Below, piece after piece: positions 28,646 through 43,799 of a stretch of DNA of 64,000 bases. Made by a program: the position numbers and the translations under genes. Position 1 is the first letter of the stretch, and each line of letters opens with the position of its first letter. The notes beneath the pieces are model-generated. The model made no database searches. It had not been told where the DNA came from and worked only from the letters and a program-made list of their open reading frames with translations. This DNA comes from Lagopus muta (taxonomy: Eukaryota > Chordata > Aves > Galliformes > Phasianidae): assembly GCF_023343835.1 (NCBI RefSeq), contig NC_064467.1, positions 124,001-188,000 of the forward strand, in the 5' to 3' direction.

Positions 28646-31600
28646 ATACCTGTTTTTCACCTTAAATATCCCTTATTTTCATAGAAATCCCTGTTTTTCC
28701 CCTTAAATATCCCTTATTTTCCCAGAAATCCCTGTTTTTCACCTTAAATATCCCTTATTTTCCCAGAAATCCCCGTTTTTCCCCTTAAATATCCCTTATT
28801 TTCATAGAAATCCCTGTTTTTAACCTTAAATATCCCTTATTTTCATAGAAATCCCTGTTTTTCACCTTAAATATCCTTTATTTTCATAGAAATCCCTGTT
28901 TTTTCCCCTTAAATATCCCTTATTTTCATAGAAATCCCTGTTTTTCCCCTTAAATATCCCTTATTTTCCCAGAAATCCCTGTTTTTCACCTTAAATATCC
29001 CTTATTTTCATAGAAATCCCTGTTCTTAACCTTAAATATCCCTTATTTTCATAGAAATCCCTGTTTTTCCCCTTAAATATCCCTTATTTTCATAGAAATC
29101 CCTGTTTTTCACCTTAAATATCCCTTATTTTCCCAGAAATCCCTGTTTTTAACCTTAAATATCCCTTATTTTCATAGAAATCCCTGTTCTTAACCTTAAA
29201 TATCCCTTATTTTCATAGAAATCCCTGTTTTTCACCTTAAATATCCCTTATTTTCATAGAAATCCCTGTTTTTAACCTTAAATATCCCTTATTTTCCCAG
29301 AAATCCCCGTTTTTCCCCTGAAATATCCCTTATTTTCATAGAAATCCCTGTTTTTAACCTTAAATATCCCTTATTTTCATAGAAATCCCTGTTTTTCACC
29401 TTAAATATCCCTTATTTTCCCAGAAATCCCTGTTTTTCCCCTTAAATATCCCTTATTTTCCCAGAAATCCCTGTTTTTCCCCTTAAATATCCCTTATTTT
29501 CATAGAAATCCCTGTTTTTCACCTTAAATATCGCTTATTTTCATAGAAATCCCTGTTTTTCCCCTTAAATATCCCTTATTTTCATAGAAATCCCTGTTTT
29601 TAACCTTAAATATCCCTTATTTTCATAGAAATCCCTGTTTTTCACCTTAAATATCGCTTATTTTCATAGAAATCCCTGTTTTTCCCCTTAAATATCCCTT
29701 ATTTTCATAGAAATCCCTGTTTTTCACCTTAAATATCGCTTATTTTCATAGAAATCCCTGTTTTTCCCCTTAAATATCCCTTATTTTCATAGAAATCCCT
29801 GTTTTTTCCCTTAAATATCCCTTATTTTCATAGAAATCCCTGTTTTTCCCCTTAAATATCCCTTATTTTCATAGAAATCCCTGTTTTTTCCACTTAAATA
29901 TCCCTTATTTTCATAGAAATCCCTGTTTTTCCCCTTAAATATCCCTTATTTTCATAGAAATCCCTGTTTTTAACCTTAAATATCCCTTATTTTCCCAGAA
30001 ATCCCAGTTTTTCCCCTTAAATATCCCTTATTTTCATAGAAATCCCTGTTTTTCCCCTTAAATATCCCTTATTTTCCCAGAAATCCCTGTTTTTTCCCCT
30101 TAAATATCCCTTATTTTCATAGAAATCCCTGTTTTTCCCCTTAAATATCCCTTATTTTCATAGAAATCCCTGTTATTCACGTTAAATATCGCTTATTTTC
30201 CCAGAAATCCCTGTTTTTCCCCTTAAATATCCCTTATTTTCATAGAAATCCCTGTTTTTAACCTTAAACATCCCTTATTTTCACAGAAATCCCTGTTTTT
30301 CCCCTTAAATATCCCTTATTTTCACAGAAATCCCTGTTTTTCACCTTAAATATCCCTTATTTTCATAGAAATCCCTGTTTTTCCCCTTAAATATCCCTTA
30401 TTTTCATAGAAATCCCTGTTTTTCCCCTTAAATATCCCTTATTTTCATAGAAATCCCTGTTTTTAACCTTAAATATCCCTTATTTTCATAGAAATCCCTG
30501 TTTTTTCCCCTTAAATATCCCTTATTTTCATAGAAATCCCTGTTTTTCCCGTTACATATCCCTTATTTTCCCAGAAATCCCTGTTTTTAACCTTAAATAT
30601 CCCTTATTTTCATAGAAATCCCTGTTTTTCCCCTTAAATATCCCTTATTTTCCCAGAATTCCCTGTTTTTCCCCTTAAATATCCCTTATTTTCATGGAAA
30701 TCCCTGTTTTTAACCTTAAATATCCCTTATTTTCATAGAAATCCCTGTTTTTAACCTTAAATATCCCTTATTTTCATAGAAATCCCTGTTTTTAACCTTA
30801 AATATCCCTTATTTTCCCAGAAATCCCTGTTTTTCCCCTTAAATATCCCTTATTTTCCCAGAAATCCCTGTTTTTCACCTTAAATATCCCTTATTTTCCC
30901 AGAAATCCCTGTTTTTCACCTTAAATATCCCTTATTTTCATAGAAATCCCTGTTTTTCACCTTAAATATCCCTTATTTTCCCAGAAATCCCTGTTTTTCA
31001 CCTTAAATATCCCTTATTTTCACAGAAATCCCTGTTTTTCACCTTAAATATCCCTTATTTTCATAGAAATCCCTGTTTTTAACCTTAAATATCCCTTATT
31101 TTCATAGAAATCCCTGTTTTTCCCCTTAAATATCCCTTATTTTCATAGAAATCCCTGTTTTTAACCTTAAATATCCCTTATTTTCATAGAAATCCCTGTT
31201 TTTAACCTTAAATATCCCTTATTTTCCCAGAATTCCCTGTTTTTCCCCTTAAATATCGCTTATTTTCATAGAAATCCCTGTTTTTCACCTTAAATATCCC
31301 TTATTTTCATAGAAATCCCTGATTTTAACCTTAAATATCCCTTATTTTCATAGAAATCCATGTTTTTTCCCCTTAAATATCCCTTATTTTCATAGAAATC
31401 CCTGTTTTTAACCTTAAATATCCCTTATTTTCCCAGAAATCCCTGTTTTTCCCCTTAAATATCCCTTATTTTCCCAGAAATCCCTGTTTTTAACCTTAAT
31501 TATCGCTTATTTTCATAGAAATCCCTGTTTTTCCCCTTAAATATCCCTTATTTTCATAGAAATCCCTGTTTTTAACATTAAATATCCCTTATTTTCATAG

Positions 31601-33799
31601 AAATCCCTGTTTTTCACCTTAAATATCCCTTATTTTCATAGAAATCCCTGTTTTTCCCCTTAAATATCCCTTATTTTCATAGAAATCCCTGTTTTTCCCC
31701 TTAAATATCCCTTATTTTCCCAGAAATCCCTGTTTTTAACCTTAAATATCCCTTATTTTCATTGAAATCCCTGTTTTTCACCTTAAATATCCCTTATTTT
31801 CATAGAAATCCCTGTTTTTAACCTTAAATATCCCTTATTTTCATAGAAATCCCTGTTTTTAACCTTAAATATCCCTTATTTTCCCAGAAATCCCTGTTTT
31901 TCACCTTAAATATCCCTTATTTTCATAGAAATCCCTGTTTTTCCCCTTAAATATCCCTTATTTTCATAGAAATCCCTGTTTTTCACCTTAAATATCCCTT
32001 ATTTTCCCAGAAATCCCTGTTTTTAACCTTAAATATCCCTTATTTTCATAGAAATCCCTGTTTTTCCCCTTAAATATCCCTTATTTTCATAGAAATCCCT
32101 GTTTTTCCCCTTAAATATCCCTTATTTTCATAGAAATCCCTGTTTTTCCCCCTAAATATCGCTTATTTTCATAGAAATCCCTGTTTTTCCCCTTAAATAT
32201 CCCTTATTTTCATAGAAATCCCTGTTTTTCACCTTAAATATCCCTTATTTTCATAGAAATCCCTGTTTTTCACCTTAAATATCCCTTATTTTCATAGAAA
32301 TCCCTGTTTTTCACCTTAAATATCCCTTATTTTCATAGAAATTCCTGTTTTTCCCCTTAAATATCCCTTATTTTCATAGAAATCCCTGTTTTTAACCTTA
32401 AATATCCCTTATTTTCATAGAAATCCCTGTTTTTCACCTTAAATATCCCTTATTTTCATAGAAATCCCTGTTTTTCCCCTTAAATATCCCTTATTTTCAT
32501 AGAAATCCCTGTTTTTCCCCTTAAATATCCCTTATTTTCATAGAAATCCCTGTTTTTCACCTTAAATATCCCTTATTTTCATAGAAATCCCTGTTTTTCA
32601 CCTTAAATATCCCTTATTTTCATAGAAATCCCTGTTTTTCCCCTTAAATATCCCTTATTTTCATAGAAATCCCTGTTTTTCCCCTTAAATATCCCTTATT
32701 TTCATAGAAATCCCTGTTTTTCCCCTTAAATATCCCTTATTTTCATAGAAATCCCTGTTTTTAACCTTAAATATCCCTTATTTTCCCAGAAATCCCTGTT
32801 TTTAACCTTAAATATCCCTTATTTTCATTGAAATCCCTGTTTTTCACCTTAAATATCCCTTATTTTCATAGAAATCCCTGTTTTTAACCTTAAATATCCC
32901 TTATTTTCATAGAAATCCCTGTTTTTAACCTTAAATATCCCTTATTTTCCCAGAAATCCCTGTTTTTCACCTTAAATATCCCTTATTTTCATAGAAATCC
33001 CTGTTTTTCCCCTTAAATATCCCTTATTTTCATAGAAATCCCTGTTTTTCACCTTAAATATCCCTTATTTTCCCAGAAATCCCTGTTTTTCACCTTAAAT
33101 ATCCCTTATTTTCCCAGAAATCCCTGTTTTTTCCCCTTAAATATCCCTTATTTTCATAGAAATCCCTGTTTTTCACCTTAAATATCCCTTATTTTCCCAG
33201 AAATCCCTGTTTTTCACCTTAAATATCCCTTATTTTCCCAGAAATCCCTGTTTTTCCCCTTAAATATCCCTTATTTTCATAGAAATCCCTGTTTTTCCCC
33301 TTAAATATCCCTTATTTTCCCAGAAATCCCTGTTTTTAACCTTAAATATCCCTTATTTTCATAGAAATCCCTGTTTTCAACCTTAAATATCCCTTATTTT
33401 CATAGAAATCCCTGTTTTTCACCTTAAATATCCCTTATTTTCATAGAAATCCCTGTTTTTAACCTTAAATATCCCTTATTTTCATAGAAATCCCTGTTTT
33501 TCCCCTTAAATATCCCTTATTTTCCCAGAAATCCCTGTTTTTCCCCTTAAATATCCCTTATTTTCATAGAAATCCCTGTTTTTAACCTTAAATATCCCTT
33601 ATTTTCCCAGAAATCCCTGTTTTTAACATTAAATATCCCTTATTTTCATAGAAATCCCTGTTTTTCACCTTAAATATCCCTTATTTTCATAGAAATCCCT
33701 GTTTTTCCCCTTAAATATCCCTTATTTTCATAGAAATCCCTGTTTTTCACCTTAAATATCCCTTATTTTCATAGAAATCCCTGTTTTTCCCCTTAAATA

Positions 33800-35664
33800 T
33801 CCCTTATTTTCATAGAATTCCCTGTTTTTCACCTTAAATATCCCTTATTTTCCCAGAAATCCCTGTTTTTTCCCCTTAAATATCCCTTATTTTCATAGAA
33901 ATCCCTGTTTTTAACCTTAAATATCCCTTATTTTCCCAGAAATCCCTTTTTTTAACCTTAAATATCCCTTATTTTCATAGAAATCCCTGTTTTTAACCTT
34001 AAATATCCCTTATTTTCATAGAAATCCCTGTTTTTAACCTTAAATATCCCTTATTTTCATAGAAATCCCTGTTTTTAACCTTAAATATCCCTTATTTTCA
34101 TAGAAATCCCTGTTTTTAACCTTAAATATCCCTTATTTTCATAGAAATCCCTGTTTTTCACCTTAAATATCCCTTATTTTCCCAGAAATCCCTGTTTTTC
34201 ACCTTAAATATCCCTTATTTTCATAGAAATCCCTGTTTTTCCACTTAAATATCCTTTATTTTCATAGAAATCCCTGTTTTTCCCCTTAAATATCCCTTAT
34301 TTTCATAGAAATCCCTGTTTTTAACCTTAAATATCCCTTATTTTCATAGAAATGCCTGTTTATAACCTTAAATATCCCTTATTTTCATAGAAATCCCTGT
34401 TTTTAACCTTAAATATCCCTTATTTTCATAGAAATCCCTGTTTTTTCCCCTTAAATATCCCTTATTTTCCCAGAAATCCCTGTTTTTAACCTTAAATATC
34501 CCTTATTTTCCCAGAAATCCCTGTTTTTAACCTTAAATATCCCTTAATGTCACAGAAATCCCTGTTTTTAACCTTAAATATCCCTTATTTTCCCAGAAAT
34601 CCCTGTTTTTAACCTTAAATATCCCTTATTTTCATAGAAATCCCTGTTTTTCCCCTTAAACATCCCTTATTTTCATAGAAATCCCTGTTTTTCCCCTTAA
34701 ATATCGCTTATTTTCATAGAAATCCCTGTTTTTCCCCTTAAATATCCCTTATTTTCCCAGAAATCCCTGTTTTTAACCTTAAATATCCCTTATTTTCCCA
34801 GAAATCCCTGTTTTTCACCTTAAATATCCCTTATTTTCATAGAAATCCCTGTTTTTCCCCTTAAATATCCCTTATTTTCATAGAAATCCCTGTTTTTAAC
34901 CTTAAATATCCCTTATTTTCATAGAAATCCCTGTTATTCACGTTAAATATCCCTTATTTTCCCAGAAATCCCTGTTTTTCCCCTTAAATATCCCTTATTT
35001 TCATAGAAATCCCTGTTTTTAACCTTAAATATCCCTTATTTTCCCAGAAATCCCTTTTTTTAACCTTAAATATCCCTTATTTTCATAGAAATCCCTGTTT
35101 TTAACCTTAAATATCCCTTATTTTCATAGAAATCCCTGTTTTTAACCTTAAATATCCCTTATTTTCATAGAAATCCCTGTTTTTAACCTTAAATATCCCT
35201 TATTTTCATAGAAATCCCTGTTTTTAACCTTAAATATCCCTTATTTTCCCAGAAATCCCTGTTTTTAACCTTAAATATCCCTTATTTTCACAGAAATCCC
35301 TGTTTTTCCCCTTAAATATCCCTTATTTTCCCAGAAATCCCTGTTTTTAACCTTAAATATCCCTTATTTTCATAGAAATCCCTGTTTTTCACCTTAAATA
35401 TCCCTTATTTTCCCAGAAATCCCTGTTTTTCACCTTAAATATCCCTTATTTTCATAGAAATCCCTGTTTTTCCACTTAAATATCCTTTATTTTCATAGAA
35501 ATCCCTGTTTTTCCCCTTAAATATCCCTTATTTTCATAGAAATGCCTGTTTTTAACCTTAAATATCCCTTATTTTCATAGAAATGCCTGTTTATAACCTT
35601 AAATATCCCTTATTTTCATAGAAATCCCTGTTTTTAACCTTAAATATCCCTTATTTTCATAGAA
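33800..35664. repeat. 32-unit higher-order repeat, domain 5 (rearranged)
   Basis: T7 units occur at 33942 and 35050 (27 units apart), TGTCAC at about 34548 and GTTATTCACG at 34933. The GTTATTCACG unit here is followed by ATCCC rather than ATCGC, a sub-lineage difference shared with domain 6. GTTATTCACG to AAATACCTG (35665) is 732 bp, two monomers shorter than in domains 2, 4 and 7. Limits are approximate. Confidence 0.7.
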
Positions 35665-38600
35665 ATACCTGTTTTTCACCTTAAATATCCCTTATTTTCA
35701 TAGAAATCCCTGTTTTTCCCCTTAAATATCCCTTATTTTCCCAGAAATCCCTGTTTTTCACCTTAAATATCCCTTATTTTCCCAGAAATCCCCGTTTTTC
35801 CCCTTAAATATCCCTTATTTTCATAGAAATCCCTGTTTTTAACATTAAATATCCCTTATTTTCATAGAAATCCCTGTTTTTCACCTTAAATATCCCTTAT
35901 TTTCATAGAAATCCCTGTTTTTCCCCTTAAATATCCCTTATTTTCATAGAAATCCCTGTTTTTCCCCTTAAATATCCCTTATTTTCCCAGAAATCCCTGT
36001 TTTTAACCTTAAATATCCCTTATTTTCATTGAAATCCCTGTTTTTCACCTTAAATATCCCTTATTTTCATAGAAATCCCTGTTTTTAACCTTAAATATCC
36101 CTTATTTTCATAGAAATCCCTGTTTTTAACCTTAAATATCCCTTATTTTCCCAGAAATCCCTGTTTTTCACCTTAAATATCCCTTATTTTCATAGAAATC
36201 CCTGTTTTTCCCCTTAAATATCCCTTATTTTCATAGAAATCCCTGTTTTTCACCTTAAATATCCCTTATTTTCCCAGAAATCCCTGTTTTTAACCTTAAA
36301 TATCCCTTATTTTCATAGAAATCCCTGTTTTTCCCCTTAAATATCCCTTATTTTCATAGAAATCCCTGTTTTTCCCCTTAAATATCCCTTATTTTCATAG
36401 AAATCCCTGTTTTTCCCCCTAAATATCGCTTATTTTCATAGAAATCCCTGTTTTTCCCCTTAAATATCCCTTATTTTCATAGAAATCCCTGTTTTTCACC
36501 TTAAATATCCCTTATTTTCATAGAAATCCCTGTTTTTCACCTTAAATATCCCTTATTTTCATAGAAATCCCTGTTTTTCACCTTAAATATCCCTTATTTT
36601 CATAGAAATTCCTGTTTTTCCCCTTAAATATCCCTTATTTTCATAGAAATCCCTGTTTTTAACCTTAAATATCCCTTATTTTCATAGAAATCCCTGTTTT
36701 TCACCTTAAATATCCCTTATTTTCATAGAAATCCCTGTTTTTCCTCTTAAATATCCCTTATTTTCATAGAAATCCCTGTTTTTCCCCTTAAATATCCCTT
36801 ATTTTCATAGAAATCCCTGTTTTTCACCTTAAATATCCCTTATTTTCATAGAAATCCCTGTTTTTCACCTTAAATATCCCTTATTTTCATAGAAATCCCT
36901 GTTTTTCCCCTTAAATATCCCTTATTTTCATAGAAATCCCTGTTTTTCCCCTTAAATATCCCTTATTTTCATAGAAATCCCTGTTTTTCCCCTTAAATAT
37001 CCCTTATTTTCATAGAAATCCCTGTTTTTAACCTTAAATATCCCTTATTTTCCCAGAAATCCCTGTTTTTAACCTTAAATATCCCTTATTTTCATTGAAA
37101 TCCCTGTTTTTCACCTTAAATATCCCTTATTTTCATAGAAATCCCTGTTTTTAACCTTAAATATCCCTTATTTTCATAGAAATCCCTGTTTTTAACCTTA
37201 AATATCCCTTATTTTCCCAGAAATCCCTGTTTTTCACCTTAAATATCCCTTATTTTCATAGAAATCCCTGTTTTTTCCCCTTAAATATCCCTTATTTTCA
37301 TAGAAATCCCTGTTTTTCACCTTAAATATCCCTTATTTTCCCAGAAATCCCTGTTTTTCACCTTAAATATCCCTTATTTTCCCAGAAATCCCTGTTTTTC
37401 CCCTTAAATATCCCTTATTTTCATAGAAATCCCTGTTTTTCACCTTAAATATCCCTTATTTTCCCAGAAATCCCTGTTTTTCACCTTAAATATCCCTTAT
37501 TTTCCCAGAAATCCCTGTTTTTCCCCTTAAATATCCCTTATTTTCATAGAAATCCCTGTTTTTCCCCTTAAATATCCCTTATTTTCCCAGAAATCCCTGT
37601 TTTTAACCTTAAATATCCCTTATTTTCATAGAAATCCCTGTTTTCAACCTTAAATATCCCTTATTTTCATAGAAATCCCTGTTTTTCCCCTTAAATATCC
37701 CTTATTTTCATAGAAATCCCTGTTTTTCACCTTAAATATCCCTTATTTTCCCAGAAATCCCTGTTTTTAACCTTAAATATCCCTTATTTTCATTGAAATC
37801 CCTGTTTTTCACCTTAAATATCCCTTATTTTCATAGAAATCCCTGTTTTTAACCTTAAATATCCCTTATTTTCATAGAAATCCCTGTTTTTAACCTTAAA
37901 TATCCCTTATTTTCCCAGAAATCCCTGTTTTTCACCTTAAATATCCCTTATTTTCATAGAAATCCCTGTTTTTCCCCTTAAATATCCCTTATTTTCATAG
38001 AAATCCCTGTTTTTCACCTTAAATATCCCTTATTTTCCCAGAAATCCCTGTTTTTAACCTTAAATATCCCTTATTTTCATAGAAATCCCTGTTTTTCCCC
38101 TTAAATATCCCTTATTTTCATAGAAATCCCTGTTTTTCCCCTTAAATATCCCTTATTTTCATAGAAATCCCTGTTTTTTCCCCCTAAATATCGCTTATTT
38201 TCATAGAAATCCCTGTTTTTCACCTTAAATATCCCTTATTTTCATAGAAATCCCTGTTTTTCACCTTAAATATCCCTTATTTTCATAGAAATCCCTGTTT
38301 TTCACCTTAAATATCCCTTATTTTCATAGAAATTCCTGTTTTTCCCCTTAAATATCCCTTATTTTCATAGAAATCCCTGTTTTTAACCTTAAATATCCCT
38401 TATTTTCATAGAAATCCCTGTTTTTCACCTTAAATATCCCTTATTTTCATAGAAATCCCTGTTTTTCCTCTTAAATATCCCTTATTTTCATAGAAATCCC
38501 TGTTTTTCCCCTTAAATATCCCTTATTTTCATAGAAATCCCTGTTTTTCACCTTAAATATCCCTTATTTTCATAGAAATCCCTGTTTTTCACCTTAAATA

Positions 38601-38779
38601 TCCCTTATTTTCATAGAAATCCCTGTTTTTCCCCTTAAATATCCCTTATTTTCATAGAAATCCCTGTTTTTCCCCTTAAATATCCCTTATTTTCATAGAA
38701 ATCCCTGTTTTTAACCTTAAATATCCCTTATTTTCCCAGAAATCCCTGTTTTTAACCTTAAATATCCCTTATTTTCATA

Positions 38780-39766
38780 GAAATCCCTGTTTTTCCCCTT
38801 AAACATCCCTTATTTTCATAGAAATCCCTGTTTTTCCCCTTAAATATCGCTTATTTTCATAGAAATCCCTGTTTTTCCCCTTAAATATCCCTTATTTTCC
38901 CAGAAATCCCTGTTTTTAACCTTAAATATCCCTTATTTTCCCAGAAATCCCTGTTTTTCACCTTAAATATCCCTTATTTTCATAGAAATCCCTGTTTTTC
39001 CCCTTAAATATCCCTTATTTTCATAGAAATCCCTGTTTTTAACCTTAAATATCCCTTATTTTCATAGAAATCCCTGTTATTCACGTTAAATATCCCTTAT
39101 TTTCCCAGAAATCCCTGTTTTTCCCCTTAAATATCCCTTATTTTCATAGAAATCCCTGTTTTTAACCTTAAATATCCCTTATTTTCCCAGAAATCCCTTT
39201 TTTTAACCTTAAATATCCCTTATTTTCATAGAAATCCCTGTTTTTAACCTTAAATATCCCTTATTTTCATAGAAATCCCTGTTTTTAACCTTAAATATCC
39301 CTTATTTTCATAGAAATCCCTGTTTTTAACCTTAAATATCCCTTATTTTCATAGAAATCCCTGTTTTTAACCTTAAATATCCCTTATTTTCACAGAAATC
39401 CCTGTTTTTCCCCTTAAATATCCCTTATTTTCCCAGAAATCCCTGTTTTTAACCTTAAATATCCCTTATTTTCATAGAAATCCCTGTTTTTCACCTTAAA
39501 TATCCCTTATTTTCCCAGAAATCCCTGTTTTTCACCTTAAATATCCCTTATTTTCATAGAAATCCCTGTTTTTCCACTTAAATATCCTTTATTTTCATAG
39601 AAATCCCTGTTTTTCCCCTTAAATATCCCTTATTTTCATAGAAATGCCTGTTTTTAACCTTAAATATCCCTTATTTTCATAGAAATGCCTGTTTATAACC
39701 TTAAATATCCCTTATTTTCATAGAAATCCCTGTTTTTAACCTTAAATATCCCTTATTTTCATAGAA
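38780..39766. repeat. 32-unit higher-order repeat, domain 6 (partial)
   Basis: The TTAAACATCC unit (about 38810), GTTATTCACG (39076, again with ATCCC), the T7 unit (39193), GTTTATAACC (about 39690) and AAATACCTG (39767) keep the order seen in the other domains. Only about three quarters of one 1.31 kb copy is present, and GTTATTCACG to AAATACCTG is 691 bp. It shares the ATCCC variant with domain 5, suggesting the two are direct duplicates. Confidence 0.7.
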
Positions 39767-42700
39767 ATACCTGTTTTTCACCTTAAATATCCCTTATTTT
39801 CATAGAAATCCCTGTTTTTCCCCTTAAATATCCCTTATTTTCCCAGAAATCCCTGTTTTTCACCTTAAATATCCCTTATTTTCCCAGAAATCCCCGTTTT
39901 TCCCCTTAAATATCCCTTATTTTCATAGAAATCCCTGTTTTTAACATTAAATATCCCTTATTTTCATAGAAATCCCTGTTTTTCACCTTAAATATCCCTT
40001 ATTTTCATAGAAATCCCTGTTTTTTCCCCTTAAATATCCCTTATTTTCATAGAAATCCCTGTTTTTCCCCTTAAATATCCCTTATTTTCCCAGAAATCCC
40101 TGTTTTTAACCTTAAATATCCCTTATTTTCATTGAAATCCCTGTTTTTCACCTTAAATATCCCTTATTTTCATAGAAATCCCTGTTTTTAACCTTAAATA
40201 TCCCTTATTTTCATAGAAATCCCTGTTTTTAACCTTAAATATCCCTTATTTTCCCAGAAATCCCTGTTTTTCACCTTAAATATCCCTTATTTTCATAGAA
40301 ATCCCTGTTTTTCCCCTTAAATATCCCTTATTTTCATAGAAATCCCTGTTTTTCACCTTAAATATCCCTTATTTTCCCAGAAATCCCTGTTTTTAACCTT
40401 AAATATCCCTTATTTTCATAGAAATCCCTGTTTTTCCCCTTAAATATCCCTTATTTTCATAGAAATCCCTGTTTTTCCCCTTAAATATCCCTTATTTTCA
40501 TAGAAATCCCTGTTTTTCCCCCTAAATATCGCTTATTTTCATAGAAATCCCTGTTTTTCCCCTTAAATATCCCTTATTTTCATAGAAATCCCTGTTTTTC
40601 ACCTTAAATATCCCTTATTTTCATAGAAATCCCTGTTTTTCACCTTAAATATCCCTTATTTTCATAGAAATCCCTGTTTTTCACCTTAAATATCCCTTAT
40701 TTTCATAGAAATTCCTGTTTTTCCCCTTAAATATCCCTTATTTTCATAGAAATCCCTGTTTTTAACCTTAAATATCCCTTATTTTCATAGAAATCCCTGT
40801 TTTTCACCTTAAATATCCCTTATTTTCATAGAAATCCCTGTTTTTCCTCTTAAATATCCCTTATTTTCATAGAAATCCCTGTTTTTCCCCTTAAATATCC
40901 CTTATTTTCATAGAAATCCCTGTTTTTCACCTTAAATATCCCTTATTTTCATAGAAATCCCTGTTTTTCACCTTAAATATCCCTTATTTTCATAGAAATC
41001 CCTGTTTTTCCCCTTAAATATCCCTTATTTTCATAGAAATCCCTGTTTTTCCCCTTAAATATCCCTTATTTTCATAGAAATCCCTGTTTTTCCCCTTAAA
41101 TATCCCTTATTTTCATAGAAATCCCTGTTTTTAACCTTAAATATCCCTTATTTTCCCAGAAATCCCTGTTTTTAACCTTAAATATCCCTTATTTTCATTG
41201 AAATCCCTGTTTTTCACCTTAAATATCCCTTATTTTCATAGAAATCCCTGTTTTTAACCTTAAATATCCCTTATTTTCATAGAAATCCCTGTTTTTAACC
41301 TTAAATATCCCTTATTTTCCCAGAAATCCCTGTTTTTCACCTTAAATATCCCTTATTTTCATAGAAATCCCTGTTTTTCCCCTTAAATATCCCTTATTTT
41401 CATAGAAATCCCTGTTTTTCACCTTAAATATCCCTTATTTTCCCAGAAATCCCTGTTTTTCACCTTAAATATCCCTTATTTTCCCAGAAATCCCTGTTTT
41501 TCCCCTTAAATATCCCTTATTTTCATAGAAATCCCTGTTTTTCACCTTAAATATCCCTTATTTTCCCAGAAATCCCTGTTTTTCACCTTAAATATCCCTT
41601 ATTTTCCCAGAAATCCCTGTTTTTCCCCTTAAATATCCCTTATTTTCATAGAAATCCCTGTTTTTCCCCTTAAATATCCCTTATTTTCCCAGAAATCCCT
41701 GTTTTTAACCTTAAATATCCCTTATTTTCATAGAAATCCCTGTTTTCAACCTTAAATATCCCTTATTTTCATAGAAATCCCTGTTTTTCCCCTTAAATAT
41801 CCCTTATTTTCATAGAAATCCCTGTTTTTCACCTTAAATATCCCTTATTTTCCCAGAAATCCCTGTTTTTAACCTTAAATATCCCTTATTTTCATTGAAA
41901 TCCCTGTTTTTCACCTTAAATATCCCTTATTTTCATAGAAATCCCTGTTTTTAACCTTAAATATCCCTTATTTTCATAGAAATCCCTGTTTTTAACCTTA
42001 AATATCCCTTATTTTCCCAGAAATCCCTGTTTTTCACCTTAAATATCCCTTATTTTCATAGAAATCCCTGTTTTTCCCCTTAAATATCCCTTATTTTCAT
42101 AGAAATCCCTGTTTTTCACCTTAAATATCCCTTATTTTCCCAGAAATCCCTGTTTTTAACCTTAAATATCCCTTATTTTCATAGAAATCCCTGTTTTTCC
42201 CCTTAAATATCCCTTATTTTCATAGAAATCCCTGTTTTTCCCCTTAAATATCCCTTATTTTCATAGAAATCCCTGTTTTTCCCCCTAAATATCGCTTATT
42301 TTCATAGAAATCCCTGTTTTTCCCCTTAAATATCCCTTATTTTCATAGAAATCCCTGTTTTTCACCTTAAATATCCCTTATTTTCATAGAAATCCCTGTT
42401 TTTCACCTTAAATATCCCTTATTTTCATAGAAATCCCTGTTTTTCACCTTAAATATCCCTTATTTTCATAGAAATTCCTGTTTTTCCCCTTAAATATCCC
42501 TTATTTTCATAGAAATCCCTGTTTTTAACCTTAAATATCCCTTATTTTCATAGAAATCCCTGTTTTTCACCTTAAATATCCCTTATTTTCATAGAAATCC
42601 CTGTTTTTCCTCTTAAATATCCCTTATTTTCATAGAAATCCCTGTTTTTCCCCTTAAATATCCCTTATTTTCATAGAAATCCCTGTTTTTCACCTTAAAT

Positions 42701-43799
42701 ATCCCTTATTTTCATAGAAATCCCTGTTTTTCACCTTAAATATCCCTTATTTTCATAGAAATCCCTGTTTTTCCCCTTAAATATCCCTTATTTTCATAGA
42801 AATCCCTGTTTTTCCCCTTAAATATCCCTTATTTTCATAGAAATCCCTGTTTTTCCCCTTAAATATCCCTTATTTTCATAGAAATCCCTGTTTTTAACCT
42901 TAAATATCCCTTATTTTCCCAGAAATCCCTGTTTTTAACCTTAAATATCCCTTATTTTCATTGAAATCCCTGTTTTTCACCTTAAATATCCCTTATTTTC
43001 ATAGAAATCCCTGTTTTTAACCTTAAATATCCCTTATTTTCATAGAAATCCCTGTTTTTAACCTTAAATATCCCTTATTTTCCCAGAAATCCCTGTTTTT
43101 CACCTTAAATATCCCTTATTTTCATAGAAATCCCTGTTTTTCCCCTTAAATATCCCTTATTTTCATAGAAATCCCTGTTTTTCACCTTAAATATCCCTTA
43201 TTTTCCCAGAAATCCCTGTTTTTCACCTTAAATATCCCTTATTTTCCCAGAAATCCCTGTTTTTCCCCTTAAATATCCCTTATTTTCATAGAAATCCCTG
43301 TTTTTCACCTTAAATATCCCTTATTTTCCCAGAAATCCCTGTTTTTCACCTTAAATATCCCTTATTTTCCCAGAAATCCCTGTTTTTCCCCTTAAATATC
43401 CCTTATTTTCATAGAAATCCCTGTTTTTCCCCTTAAATATCCCTTATTTTCCCAGAAATCCCTGTTTTTAACCTTAAATATCCCTTATTTTCATAGAAAT
43501 CCCTGTTTTCAACCTTAAATATCCCTTATTTTCATAGAAATCCCTGTTTTTCACCTTAAATATCCCTTATTTTCATAGAAATCCCTGTTTTTAACCTTAA
43601 ATATCCCTTATTTTCCCAGAAATCCCTGTTTTTCCCCTTAAATATCCCTTATTTTCATAGAAATCCCTGTTTTTAACCTTAAATATCCCTTATTTTCCCA
43701 GAAATCCCTGTTTTTAACATTAAATATCCCTTATTTTCATAGAAATCCCTGTTTTTCACCTTAAATATCCCTTATTTTCATAGAAATCCCTGTTTTTCC

